In this document: positions 1-6,753 of the stretch, piece by piece
Layout: every line of letters starts with the position of its first letter
Position numbering within the stretch: position 1 is the first letter of the stretch
Assembly: GCA_016201355.1 (NCBI GenBank)
Contig: JACQCY010000015.1
Span: forward strand, 1 to 11,708
Direction: 5' to 3'
DNA from: Candidatus Yonathbacteria bacterium
GTDB taxonomy: Bacteria > Patescibacteriota > Minisyncoccia > Phycocordibacterales > UBA1550
Length of the DNA: 11,708 bases
Translations under genes and position numbers: made by a program
The notes under the pieces: generated by a model
Databases searched by the model: none
Told to the model about the DNA's origin: nothing
Seen by the model: only the letters and a program-made list of their open reading frames with translations

Positions 1-86
1 GACTATATTACCATAAGTAATATATCGCAAGAAGACAAAAAAGTAAAGTGCGCTCTTTTGAAGTCAGGGTTCATACAGAGAAACAT

Positions 87-115
87 TTGTTTTCATTGTT
101 ATCATCTGTTACACT
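87..115 (+). promoter_or_regulatory. Candidate promoter of the MBL-fold gene
   Basis: TTGTTT (87-92), a 17-base spacer and TACACT (110-115) resemble a sigma-70 type promoter. The -10 box ends 7 bases before the ATG at 123, so the predicted transcript would start at or next to the start codon and have practically no leader. This supports ATG 123 over the upstream GTG at 48. Seen by eye only; AT-rich DNA gives such matches by chance. Confidence 0.4.
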
Positions 116-122
116 CTATCCT

Positions 123-752
123 ATGATCGTCACACATTACGGAAAACAATTTTTCAAAATACAGTTAGGGGATACTATCATCGCATACAATCCCATCGGC
201 AAAGATTCAAAGTACAAGACCTCGCGGTTTGGCGCGGATATCGTTCTCTCCTCGCTCAACCATCCTGACTTTAACGGCGCGGAACAATGCCATCACGGGG
301 ATAATGAACCCTCGTTCATAAGTGGACCGGGAGAATATGAAGTCGGGGGGATCTTTATCAAAGGATTTGGAACCGAGACAATATACGGAGGAGAAAAGAA
401 AATAAACACCGTATATAGCGTAGTGTTTGAAGGAATCAATTTTTGTTTTCTCGGTTCACTTGCATCGGTGGAAGAGCTTTCGCGTGAGATAAAAGAAGAA
501 TTGGGAACCATTGATATCCTCTTTACTCCTATTGGGGGGAACGGGATGCTCTCTCCCACAGAAGCATACAAACTTTCTCTCTCTCTCGAGGCAAGAGTTA
601 TCATTCCTATGGACTACGAAGATAACAAAGATGCTCTCGATAAATTTATCAAAGAATACGGAGAGGATCCTGACACGGTGGACAAATTTACTTTTAAGAA
701 AAAAGATATAGAAGAAAAAGAAGGGGCTGTTGTCGTCGTCAAAAGTTCGTAA
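123..752 (+). CDS. MBL-fold protein with degenerate metal-binding site (UlaG-like family)
   Basis: The 209-residue product has the layout of UlaG-like metallo-beta-lactamase-fold hydrolases. It shows the N-terminal strands (HYGKQFFKIQLGD, residues 5-17), the GPGEYEV turn (68-74) typical of this subfamily, and the PIGG loop (136-139). The usual HxHxDH metal motif reads L45-N-H47-P-D49-F50, so two of the three histidines are gone. The later Asp ligand after 'LG' is Ser112, and the late His position is probably Asp164 in PMDY. Zinc-dependent hydrolysis is therefore doubtful; a structural or binding role is possible. I recall similarly degenerate versions in Parcubacteria, but the substrate is unknown. 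The frame is open from a GTG at 48, but ATG 123 matches where family members begin (MI.T.YG) and sits just after a promoter-like sequence. The fold call is firm; activity is not. Confidence 0.85.
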   Translation: MIVTHYGKQFFKIQLGDTIIAYNPIGKDSKYKTSRFGADIVLSSLNHPDFNGAEQCHHGDNEPSFISGPGEYEVGGIFIKGFGTETIYGGEKKINTVYSVVFEGINFCFLGSLASVEELSREIKEELGTIDILFTPIGGNGMLSPTEAYKLSLSLEARVIIPMDYEDNKDALDKFIKEYGEDPDTVDKFTFKKKDIEEKEGAVVVVKSS

Positions 753-755
753 CAT

Positions 756-803
756 AGAAAATAGAATTTTTGATATTTTTCTACTTACTACTTTCTATTT
801 TCT
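756..803 (+). repeat. AT-only inverted repeat, related to the rpoB-rpoC spacer
   Basis: Perfect 11-base arms at 756-766 (AGAAAATAGAA) and 793-803 (TTCTATTTTCT) flank a 26-base loop containing CTACTTACTACTTT. It begins 4 bases after the MBL stop codon. It could act as a weak transcript-end hairpin but has no GC core. The stretch aligns over about 49 bases with 11459-11507 after rpoB, with about nine differences by eye, so both look like copies of one intergenic element. Confidence 0.6.
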
Positions 804-817
804 AAATTCTAATATGT

Positions 818-1198
818 ATGCTCGAAAAGCTTCGCTCAAAACCCGACCATATTAAAAAGATCATCTCCTTTATCCTCACCACGGTGATTTTTAGCGTGAT
901 AGTATTTGTATGGGTTTCGTCGTGGGATGCGCGATCACAGAGTGACTCATCGAGAGAAAAGACCATAAGCCCGCTTTCGAGTTTTGTAAATATGGGGCAG
1001 GGGATTATCTCCGATGTGAAGGATAAAATATCCAGTATGCCATCCTACACAGAAAATATAAATCCCTTTGCGTCCAGCACTCCGCTCAAAGAAACAGACC
1101 TCGCTTCTTCCACCAGCGATTTTAATATCTCGGGAATGGTCATTATCGACCCAACAACAAACAGCGCAAATACCCCATCACTTAATCTTAAAAATTAA
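818..1198 (+). CDS. Small single-pass membrane protein, unknown function
   Basis: The 126-residue product has a basic N-terminus (KLRSKPDHIKK), one hydrophobic helix (about residues 14-33, ending in VFVWVSS) and a Ser/Thr/Asn-rich tail of about 90 residues. Topology should be cytoplasmic N-terminus with the tail outside the membrane. There is no lipobox and no obvious signal-peptidase site. I recognise no domain. ATG 818 overlaps an earlier ATG (814) that opens only a 13-codon frame. No Shine-Dalgarno is visible, and a TCTAAT at 808-813 is only a weak -10 candidate. The gene follows the MBL gene by 65 bases and precedes gyrA by 162. Codon usage resembles its neighbours and the reading frame is clean, so it is probably real, but function cannot be assigned. 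Confidence 0.7.
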   Translation: MLEKLRSKPDHIKKIISFILTTVIFSVIVFVWVSSWDARSQSDSSREKTISPLSSFVNMGQGIISDVKDKISSMPSYTENINPFASSTPLKETDLASSTSDFNISGMVIIDPTTNSANTPSLNLKN

Positions 1199-1295
1199 TT
1201 TGAGTTTTACTAAGGCCTTGCCTTTGTAAAACCTTGTTTGAGTTTTACAAAGGCCTTGCCTTTGTAAAACATTGCCTTTGTAAAACTCAAATTAA
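1195..1295. repeat. Nested palindromic repeat: two 38-base tandem units inside a 16-base inverted repeat
   Basis: Two tandem 38-base units (1199-1236 and 1237-1274) differ at only two positions. Unit 2 contains a perfect 13-base hairpin: GTTTTACAAAGGC (1242-1254), loop CTT, GCCTTTGTAAAAC (1258-1270). A third partial copy (TTGCCTTTGTAAAAC, 1272-1286) closes the array. The whole block is bounded by a perfect 16-base inverted repeat: TTAATTTGAGTTTTAC (1195-1210) and its complement (1280-1295). After one mismatch, pairing continues for five more bases. The stop codon of the 818 gene (1196-1198) lies inside the left arm. It could be a miniature inverted-repeat element, a REP-like sequence or a transcript-end structure. 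There is no U-tract and no coding capacity. Confidence 0.85.
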
Positions 1296-1335
1296 GCTTA
1301 TCATTTTTAGTATGTTTTAATTTTTAATATTTGTG

Positions 1336-1344
1336 TGGTAAAAT
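1336..1344 (+). promoter_or_regulatory. Candidate extended -10 promoter of gyrA
   Basis: TGGTAAAAT has the TGn extension plus a -10-like TAAAAT (1339-1344). Only a poor -35 (TTTAAT, 1316-1321) lies 17 bases upstream, which is tolerated for extended -10 promoters. The predicted start near 1351 would give gyrA a leader of about 10 bases. A perfect TATAAT at 1353-1358 is only 2 bases from the ATG and would start transcription inside the gene, so it is less likely to be the functional box. Confidence 0.4.
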
Positions 1345-1360
1345 GGGGAAATTATAATTT

Positions 1361-3838
1361 ATGGCACGAAAGAATAATAAAGAAACAGAAACTCTCGAGG
1401 AAGGATCCACGAAACCGGAGCATATCAATATTGTGCCGATGGATATAAACAAAGAGATGCGTGTTTCGTATCTCGACTATGCGATGTCGGTCATTACTTC
1501 GCGCGCGCTTCCCGATGTTCGCGATGGACTCAAACCAGTGCATCGTCGCATCCTCTTCTCGATGAGCGAGATGGGATTGACTTCCTCGTCAAAATTTCGC
1601 AAATCAGCGGCAGTAGTCGGCGATGTTCTTGGTAAATATCATCCGCACGGCGACACATCGGTGTATGATGCGATGGTGAAAATGGCGCAGGATTTTTCTT
1701 TCCGCTATCCACTCGTAATGGGGCAGGGGAATTTCGGCTCTATCGACGGCGACTCCCCCGCGGCAATGCGTTACACCGAAGCAAAAATGTCCCGCGTGAC
1801 CACCGAGCTTTTGCGCGATCTCGAAAAGGAAACGGTGGATTTTTTGCCTAATTATGATGGCACAAGGAAGGAACCTTCCGTCTTTCCTACGGCGCTCCCC
1901 AACCTTCTTCTCAATGGCACTTTCGGTATTGCGGTGGGAATGGCAACAAATATTCCTCCTCACAACCTTGGCGAACTCGTTGATGCAACCATCCATCTCA
2001 TCGACGAACCGGAGGCAACCTCGGACAACCTTCTTAAATTCGTCAAAGGACCAGACTTCCCGACAGGAGGCATCGTCTTCAGTGAAAAGGAAATGCACCA
2101 CGCGTACACTACCGGACGAGGCAAGGTGGTTGTGCGTGGCATTGCTGAGGTTGTGGAAGACAAGAACACCGACCAGATCATCATCACCTCAATTCCTTAC
2201 CGCATCAATAAGGCAGAACTTATCATAAAGATCGCCGATCTTGTCCGCGAGAAAAAGCTCGAGGGGATCAAAGGTCTCCGCGATGAATCGACAAAAGACA
2301 TCCGTATCGTTATTGACCTCAAGAGCGGAGCGTATCCTCAAGCGGTATTGAATTATCTCTACAAAAACACCGAGCTCGAAAGTACCTTCCACTATAATAT
2401 GCTGGCGCTGGTAAACGGTATCCCGCAGACACTCTCCATCAAAGGGCTCTTGAGTAATTTTATCGACCATCGACAAGTTGTGGTGCGTCGTCGCACCGAG
2501 TTTGACCTCCGTAAAGCCGAGGAGCGCGAACACATATTGCTCGGACTTAAAAAAGCCCTCGATCACATCGACCGTGTCATTACTCTCATCCGCGCCTCCA
2601 AAGATACCGAGACCGCTCATTTGGGGTTAATGAAGGAATTCAAATTTTCAGACAAACAAGCAACGGCAATTTTAGAGATGAAACTCCAAAAGCTCGCCGG
2701 TCTTGAGCGGAAAAATGTGGAAATCGAGCTTAAAGAAAAACAGGATTTTATTAAATGGTGCAAAGAGCTTCTTGCAAGCGCAAAGAGAATTCTCGCCGTA
2801 GTAAAAGAGGAACTCGTGGAAATCAAAGGGAAATACGGCGATGAACGCAAAAGTCGCGTCGTTAAACATGGCGCGACGACAATCTCGCTTGAGGATATGA
2901 TTCCGAACGAAGAATCGATGCTTGTATACACCAAGGGCGGATATATCAAGCGCACAAACCCCGCTGAATACCGCAGGCAAAATCGCGGAGGCGTCGGCGT
3001 TGTCGACCTTGACACCAAAGAAGAAGACTTCATCACACTCTTTATGTCGGCAATGTCCCATAGTGATATGTTGTTCTTTTCAGACCGCGGCAAAGCATAC
3101 CAGACCAAAATGTATGAGATCCCCGAGGGGAAGCGCGCGACACGCGGGAAGTCCATTATGAATTTCATCGCACTCTCTTCCGAAGAAAAAGTGACATCGA
3201 TTCTCGCAATGCCAAAAGAGATCAAGGGGTCAAACTTGTCCCTCTTTATGATAACCAAACAGGGAACCGTAAAAAAAGTCTCTGCGGAAAGTTTCAAGGA
3301 TGTGCGAAAGAACGGCATCATCGCAATCAAACTCGATACGAGTGATGAGCTTCTTGGCGCGCTCTTTACGGAAAAGGGCGACGATATTATTTTGACGACC
3401 GCAAAAGGTCAAGCTATCCGATTCAAAGAAGGGGATGTGCGCGAGATGGGACGCACCGCAGGAGGCGTGCGCGGAATGAAACTCGGTAAGGGGGATTTCA
3501 TCGTCGGCGCTGACACTATTAAAAAAGATGCTCAAAATACGACACTCCTCGTTATGAGCGAGAACGGTTATGGCAAACGCACCGCAATCAAAGAATACAA
3601 GATCCAAAAACGAGGCGGTTCCGGTATCAAAACGGCAAAGGTCACCGCAAAAATAGGGGCGCTCATTGCCGCAAAAGCCGTAACACCGGAGCATACCGAG
3701 CTTGTTGCTATATCAAAAAAAAGTCAGGTCATCCGTATTGCAGTCGAGGATGTGCCAACCCTCGGGCGCGATACACAAGGCGTGCGCATTATGAAAATGC
3801 GAGAAGGGGACTCCATTGCGTCACTTAGTTGCCTCTAG
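1361..3838 (+). CDS. gyrA: DNA gyrase subunit A
   Basis: GyrA is the DNA-breaking and rejoining subunit of gyrase, which with GyrB introduces negative supercoils using ATP. The 825-residue length is normal. The signature SYLDYAMSVI is at 36-45 and ALPDVRDGLKPVHRRIL at 49-65. The catalytic tyrosine is Tyr138 in AAMRYTEAKM, preceded by Arg137. The quinolone-pocket motif HPHGDTSVYD (94-103) has Thr99 where E. coli has Ser83 and keeps Asp103 (E. coli Asp87). The coiled-coil tower with ILEMKLQKLAGLER (437-450) is followed by the C-terminal beta-pinwheel. The GyrA box reads QNRGGVG (540-546) instead of QRRGGKG, and a second box-like QKRGGSG lies at 749-755. There is no acidic tail. gyrB is not adjacent. 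ATG 1361 gives a 30-residue charged N-terminal leader, common in the family. GyrA is preferred over ParC because a GyrA box is recognisable. Confidence 0.97.
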   Translation: MARKNNKETETLEEGSTKPEHINIVPMDINKEMRVSYLDYAMSVITSRALPDVRDGLKPVHRRILFSMSEMGLTSSSKFRKSAAVVGDVLGKYHPHGDTSVYDAMVKMAQDFSFRYPLVMGQGNFGSIDGDSPAAMRYTEAKMSRVTTELLRDLEKETVDFLPNYDGTRKEPSVFPTALPNLLLNGTFGIAVGMATNIPPHNLGELVDATIHLIDEPEATSDNLLKFVKGPDFPTGGIVFSEKEMHHAYTTGRGKVVVRGIAEVVEDKNTDQIIITSIPYRINKAELIIKIADLVREKKLEGIKGLRDESTKDIRIVIDLKSGAYPQAVLNYLYKNTELESTFHYNMLALVNGIPQTLSIKGLLSNFIDHRQVVVRRRTEFDLRKAEEREHILLGLKKALDHIDRVITLIRASKDTETAHLGLMKEFKFSDKQATAILEMKLQKLAGLERKNVEIELKEKQDFIKWCKELLASAKRILAVVKEELVEIKGKYGDERKSRVVKHGATTISLEDMIPNEESMLVYTKGGYIKRTNPAEYRRQNRGGVGVVDLDTKEEDFITLFMSAMSHSDMLFFSDRGKAYQTKMYEIPEGKRATRGKSIMNFIALSSEEKVTSILAMPKEIKGSNLSLFMITKQGTVKKVSAESFKDVRKNGIIAIKLDTSDELLGALFTEKGDDIILTTAKGQAIRFKEGDVREMGRTAGGVRGMKLGKGDFIVGADTIKKDAQNTTLLVMSENGYGKRTAIKEYKIQKRGGSGIKTAKVTAKIGALIAAKAVTPEHTELVAISKKSQVIRIAVEDVPTLGRDTQGVRIMKMREGDSIASLSCL

Positions 3839-3852
3839 CGAAAGAATCTTTA

Positions 3853-3953
3853 ATTTAAAATTCTAAATTTTAAATGAAATCTAAAACATTAAATTTTTAA
3901 AACATTTAGACATTTAAAATTGATTTGAAATTTAAAATTTGTCATTTAAAATT
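3853..3953. repeat. Very AT-rich spacer with four copies of ATTTAAAATT
   Basis: The spacer after gyrA is almost entirely A and T. ATTTAAAATT occurs at 3853-3862, 3912-3921, 3930-3939 and 3944-3953. The first copy forms a perfect 10-base hairpin with AATTTTAAAT (3866-3875) across a three-base loop (CTA). No open frame, GC-rich terminator stem or DnaA box is visible. It may mark the transcript end of gyrA or be low-complexity drift. Confidence 0.6.
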
Positions 3954-3968
3954 CTCTCTTTTCCCCCA

Positions 3969-3997
3969 TTGCTGAAGATGCTATCGCACGCTATAAT
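3969..3997 (+). promoter_or_regulatory. Promoter of the methyltransferase/binding-protein unit, leaderless geometry
   Basis: TTGCTG (3969-3974), a 17-base spacer and a perfect TATAAT (3992-3997) form a good sigma-70 type promoter. A second TATAAT overlaps it at 3997-4002. Exactly six bases separate the first -10 box from ATG 4004, so the predicted transcript begins at the start codon. No ribosome-binding site is present. Confidence 0.6.
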
Positions 3998-4003
3998 ATA
4001 ATT

Positions 4004-4546
4004 ATGGGACTTCAAAATTTCACCAACCCAGAGACGAATATTCGCGAGCTTGGCGTACACGAAGGGATGGTCGTGGCAGACCTCGGCGCGGGAACAGGAG
4101 CGTACACGGTCCCCCTCGCGCGCCTCGTCGGAGAAAGCGGGAGAGTTTACGCTGTCGAAGTTCAAAAAGATTTTCTCTCCAATATCAAAAATTCCGCAAC
4201 TGATCAAGGGTTGAAAAATGTGGAGCTTATTTGGGGAGACATTGAGCGTCCCCTTGGCACAAAAATAAAAGAAGGAAGCGTTGACGCAGTCATCATATCA
4301 AATGTTCTCTTTCAGGTCGAAGACAAATCAGGCCTCCTCCGCGAAGCAAACAGAATTTTGAAAACAGGCGGTAAAATGCTCCTCGTGGATTGGAAGGAGT
4401 CTTTTGGAAATCTCGGACCAAACAAGGATTCGGTCGTTCCCGCGGATATTGCGCGCGAAATGTGCGAACGAGAAGGGTTTGTCCTTAAAAAAGACTTTGA
4501 CGCGGGGGAGTATCACTATGGGTTTGTGATGTATAAAAACAGTTAA
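4004..4546 (+). CDS. Class I SAM-dependent methyltransferase (UbiE/Methyltransf_11-like)
   Basis: The 180-residue product is a compact Rossmann-fold methyltransferase. Motif I is VADLGAGTGA (24-33). The acidic residue at the end of strand 2 is Glu52 (VYAVEV), which normally holds the SAM ribose. GDIERP (78-83) supplies the Asp near the adenine. VDAVIISNVLFQV (93-105) is motif IV-like, and REANRILKTGGKMLLVDW is the usual strand-5 region. The C-terminal part is short and carries no recognisable substrate domain, so the acceptor (small molecule, quinone, lipid or protein) cannot be named. Length and motifs match the many small stand-alone class I methyltransferases. Its stop is 8 bases before the solute-binding protein gene, implying co-transcription from the promoter at 3969-3997. 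Confidence 0.88.
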   Translation: MGLQNFTNPETNIRELGVHEGMVVADLGAGTGAYTVPLARLVGESGRVYAVEVQKDFLSNIKNSATDQGLKNVELIWGDIERPLGTKIKEGSVDAVIISNVLFQVEDKSGLLREANRILKTGGKMLLVDWKESFGNLGPNKDSVVPADIAREMCEREGFVLKKDFDAGEYHYGFVMYKNS

Positions 4547-4554
4547 TAGTAAAT

Positions 4555-5880
4555 ATGAAGAAATTTAATACTTTTCAAGCAGTAGTCTTCGGAGGATTTA
4601 TAATACTCCTTCTCATTGGTTTTCTCGGGTTCTCCGGAAAAATACCATTCCCTTCAGGGTCAAAAGATGTCAATTACGGCGAAGTGGTCCTTTGGGGAAC
4701 AATACCTTCCTCGGTAATGCAATCAACCATCAGTGAAAAGGTGAGTACCGATCAAAATGTCATCATAAAATATGTAGAGAAAAATAGAGAAACTTTTACG
4801 CGCGATTTTGTGGAAGCGGTCGCAAGCGGGAACGCTCCCGACCTCATCCTTGTCGCCCAAGATGAAATACTGAGCAATGTCAATAAATTAAGTTTAATTC
4901 CTTATCAATCAGTCACCGAACGGGTATTCAAAGACACTTTTATTGAAGAAGGGGAGCTGTTCTTGCAAGAGGGTGGCATCGTGGCTCTCCCGCTCACCAT
5001 CGATCCGCTCATTATGTATTGGAACCGCGATATTTTCACTAATGAAGGGATAGCTGCGCCACCGCGCCTGTGGGACAGTTTTTATAGTTTATCTCCACGC
5101 CTTTCCCTGCGAGATCAAAAAGGTAATATTGCGCAAAGCTTTGTCGCCTTCGGCGAATACAGCAATGTGTCCAATGCAAAAGAAATCCTTTCTACACTCA
5201 TTATGCAAGCAGGAAAACCGATCGTTACTCTGAGAGATGGATTCTTGGCGGCATCGCTTGCGCAGAGCATTGGCGGAGTTGCTAATACAGGAGAAAATGC
5301 AGAAAACGCCCTCCTCTTCTTTACTCAGTTTTCAAAGCCAAATAAAGTCTCTTACTCGTGGAACCGCTCACTTCCCACATCGCGAAGTATGTTCGAGGAT
5401 GGGAATCTCGCTCTCTATTTTGGCTTTGCAAGCGAGTATGTTCCAATACTGAAAAGAAACCCTCACCTCAATTTTGACATTACCATGATGCCCCAAGCGG
5501 GACAATTCGCGACAAAGACCACTTTTGGGCGGATGCAGGGAATCGCGGTCGTTAAAGCGAGCAGGAACCAAGCGGGGGCAATGTATGCAGTTGGGATATT
5601 GTCTAACAGAGATATTGTCGGCGCACTTGCGGAAAAGATGAATCTCCCCCCCGTTCGTCGCGACCTTATCTCTATCCGCCCCACGGACGCGGTATTTGCG
5701 ACGCTCTATGATTCCGCGCTCATTTCTCACGCATGGTACGACCCTGACACGGAAATGACCGATCAGATCTTTAGCACCCTCATTGATAATATCGTATCGG
5801 GGAGAACCGATATAAACCAAGCCCTTTTTGTGGCGCAGGAGAAAATCGACAAACTGTTGCAGGCATACCGTAAAAATTAA
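4555..5880 (+). CDS. Membrane-anchored family-1 extracellular solute-binding protein
   Basis: The 441-residue product resembles the substrate-binding proteins of ABC sugar importers (SBP_bac_1, maltose-binding type). Residues 7-27 form a hydrophobic helix after MKKF. There is no lipobox; I see no cysteine in the protein, so it is probably held by an uncleaved N-terminal anchor. The mature part shows the family order: GEVVLWGTI (42-50), the region around SGNAPDLILVAQDEI (91-105), ALPLTIDPLIMYWNRDIF (144-161) followed by LWDSF (172-176), FEDGNLALYFGFASE (280-294), and a C-terminal helix with G-TDINQALFVAQEKID (416-432). No permease or ATPase gene is nearby. It could serve a distant transporter or have become a surface-binding protein connected with the following pilin genes. 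The ligand is unknown. Confidence 0.85.
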   Translation: MKKFNTFQAVVFGGFIILLLIGFLGFSGKIPFPSGSKDVNYGEVVLWGTIPSSVMQSTISEKVSTDQNVIIKYVEKNRETFTRDFVEAVASGNAPDLILVAQDEILSNVNKLSLIPYQSVTERVFKDTFIEEGELFLQEGGIVALPLTIDPLIMYWNRDIFTNEGIAAPPRLWDSFYSLSPRLSLRDQKGNIAQSFVAFGEYSNVSNAKEILSTLIMQAGKPIVTLRDGFLAASLAQSIGGVANTGENAENALLFFTQFSKPNKVSYSWNRSLPTSRSMFEDGNLALYFGFASEYVPILKRNPHLNFDITMMPQAGQFATKTTFGRMQGIAVVKASRNQAGAMYAVGILSNRDIVGALAEKMNLPPVRRDLISIRPTDAVFATLYDSALISHAWYDPDTEMTDQIFSTLIDNIVSGRTDINQALFVAQEKIDKLLQAYRKN

Positions 5881-5908
5881 ACGAGAGGACAAGATTAATA
5901 ATAACCAA

Positions 5909-6289
5909 ATGCAAAATTACAATATAAAAATAGCGACGACAATATTTGCGGGATTGATTATCAGTATGCCTATTTTAGCAAGCGCCAAAGGGCTCGTGCC
6001 CTGCGATGGACCGAATTGCGACTTTAATCAGCTTATGATTATGGTGAATAGAATTATTCGGTTTTTATTTATTGATGTCGCTATTCCTCTCACCACTATT
6101 AGTTTTATGTATATAGGTGGACGGTTGGTGCTGTACCAAGACAAGGCAGGGGAGTGGAAAAAAGCAAAGGATGCATTTGAGAATATCGGAATAGGTTTTG
6201 GCATTATGGTCGGAGCATTTGTCCTTATCAAATTCGTGCTTTCTCAATTTTTAGCAACAGGGTTTAGTGTGAATTTCCTCCTTAAATAA
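5909..6289 (+). CDS. Pilin-like two-helix protein with N-terminal cysteine pair (VirB2/TrbC type)
   Basis: The 126-residue product begins with a signal peptide (hydrophobic core about 8-23, likely cut after ASA at 24-26). A short stretch GLVPCDGPNCDF follows, with Cys32 and Cys37 able to form a disulfide. Two membrane helices lie at about 49-75 and 93-115, joined by a charged loop (YQDKAGEWKKAKDAF). This plan matches the small pilin-like proteins of Patescibacteria that Pfam groups with type IV secretion pilins, and 'LVPC' followed by a second Cys is a start I associate with that group. ATG 5909 is chosen because the extension back to 5828 overlaps the binding-protein gene and would put a basic, Cys-rich stretch before the signal peptide. 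GAGAGGA at 5883-5889 is purine-rich but 19 bases away. It lies 28 bases after the binding-protein gene and is probably co-transcribed with it. Confidence 0.8.
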   Translation: MQNYNIKIATTIFAGLIISMPILASAKGLVPCDGPNCDFNQLMIMVNRIIRFLFIDVAIPLTTISFMYIGGRLVLYQDKAGEWKKAKDAFENIGIGFGIMVGAFVLIKFVLSQFLATGFSVNFLLK

Positions 6290-6292
6290 CAG

Positions 6293-6339
6293 CTGAATGT
6301 CAGATGTCGAATATCAGACGTCCGACATTTGATATTCAG
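6293..6339. repeat. 17-base-pair hairpin between pilin-like genes 1 and 2
   Basis: Arms 6293-6309 and 6323-6339 pair over 17 bases, with two G-U pairs if transcribed on the + strand (G6299 and G6303). The loop is 13 bases. No U-tract follows. Instead the -35 box of the next promoter starts three bases later, at 6342. The hairpin may mark a transcript end or protect the 3' end of the upstream mRNA. Confidence 0.7.
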
Positions 6340-6341
6340 GG

Positions 6342-6371
6342 TTGCATCGTTCCATCTCTTTGCGATATAAT
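6342..6371 (+). promoter_or_regulatory. Promoter of pilin-like gene 2, leaderless geometry
   Basis: TTGCAT (6342-6347), an 18-base spacer and a perfect TATAAT (6366-6371) precede ATG 6378 by exactly six bases, the same distance as at the methyltransferase gene. The predicted transcript starts at the ATG. This fixes the start at 6378 rather than the upstream TTG at 6342, which is part of the -35 box. Confidence 0.6.
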
Positions 6372-6377
6372 ACATTT

Positions 6378-6734
6378 ATGAAAAATTTTTTGAGAATATC
6401 ACTCATTGTCTCAACTCTCTTTATGGGGACGATGGGAGTGATTGATGCGGCAGAAACAGTTAAACTCGATAACCCCCTTAAAGCTGAATATGGCACATTC
6501 TCACAACTTGTGGAGGGAGTTACCAAAGCGGCCGTCAGTGTCCTGATGCCTTTTGTGGTCATCGCTTTCATCTATGCCGGCTTTCTTTTTGTTAAAGCCC
6601 AAGGAAAACCCGAGGAGATAAAAAAGGTAAAAGAAATATTTTTTTATAGTGTTATCGGCGCATTCATCCTCTTTGGGGCGTGGAGTTTCGCGCAGATCAT
6701 CGGCAAAACGGTTACAAGCATTACGGGCGTTTAA
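6378..6734 (+). CDS. Pilin-like two-helix protein (TrbC/VirB2 family)
   Basis: The 118-residue product is the most typical pilin of the cluster. It has a signal peptide (1-25, cut likely after DAA), a short NPL-x-TFSQLVEGV segment (32-48), helix one (about 50-73, ending in YAGFLFVKAQG), a basic loop KPEEIKKVKE (77-86), and helix two (about 87-109, with YSVIGAFILFGAW). The order NPL, then TF..L, then AGF.FV..G.PE.I.K.K, then a Gly-containing second helix is the usual TrbC/VirB2-like pattern in Patescibacteria. Such subunits assemble into conjugative-type pili or related filaments after removal of the signal peptide. The start is supported by the MKNFLR signal-peptide beginning and the -10 box six bases upstream. 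It is followed after 19 bases by the next pilin-like gene. Confidence 0.83.
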   Translation: MKNFLRISLIVSTLFMGTMGVIDAAETVKLDNPLKAEYGTFSQLVEGVTKAAVSVLMPFVVIAFIYAGFLFVKAQGKPEEIKKVKEIFFYSVIGAFILFGAWSFAQIIGKTVTSITGV

Positions 6735-6753
6735 TTAAATTTTTCTTTCTATT

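Noticed and set aside
48..122. Upstream GTG start extending the MBL-fold protein by 25 residues
   Set aside because: The extra residues do not resemble the family N-terminus, which begins near MI.T.YG, and the segment contains promoter-like boxes placed just before ATG 123.
1..126. Open frame from the window start ending in TGA at 124-126, overlapping ATG 123 in an ATGA
   Set aside because: A 4-base overlap is typical of operons, but the 41 residues are Cys/His-rich with no recognisable family and no start is visible, so an upstream gene cannot be supported from this fragment.
1199..1286. CRISPR-like array
   Set aside because: The repeats are directly adjacent without unique spacers, and no cas genes are present.
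1353..1358. Perfect TATAAT as the gyrA -10 box
   Set aside because: It lies two bases before the ATG, so transcription would begin inside the coding sequence and lose the first start codon; TGGTAAAAT at 1336-1344 is better placed.
2617..3330. Long antisense open frame within gyrA (also others opposite rpoB, such as 9347-9883)
   Set aside because: No recognisable family; they mirror the strongly conserved coding strand and are typical shadows of biased codon use.
3839..3991. Replication origin in the AT-rich spacer after gyrA
   Set aside because: No DnaA-box-like sequences or dnaA/dnaN genes; AT-richness alone is common to the spacers here.
5828..5908. Upstream start for pilin-like gene 1
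   Set aside because: It lies inside the binding-protein gene and adds a basic, Cys-rich segment before an otherwise normal signal peptide at 5909.
6342..6377. TTG start for pilin-like gene 2
   Set aside because: This TTG is part of the -35 box; ATG 6378 begins a normal signal peptide.
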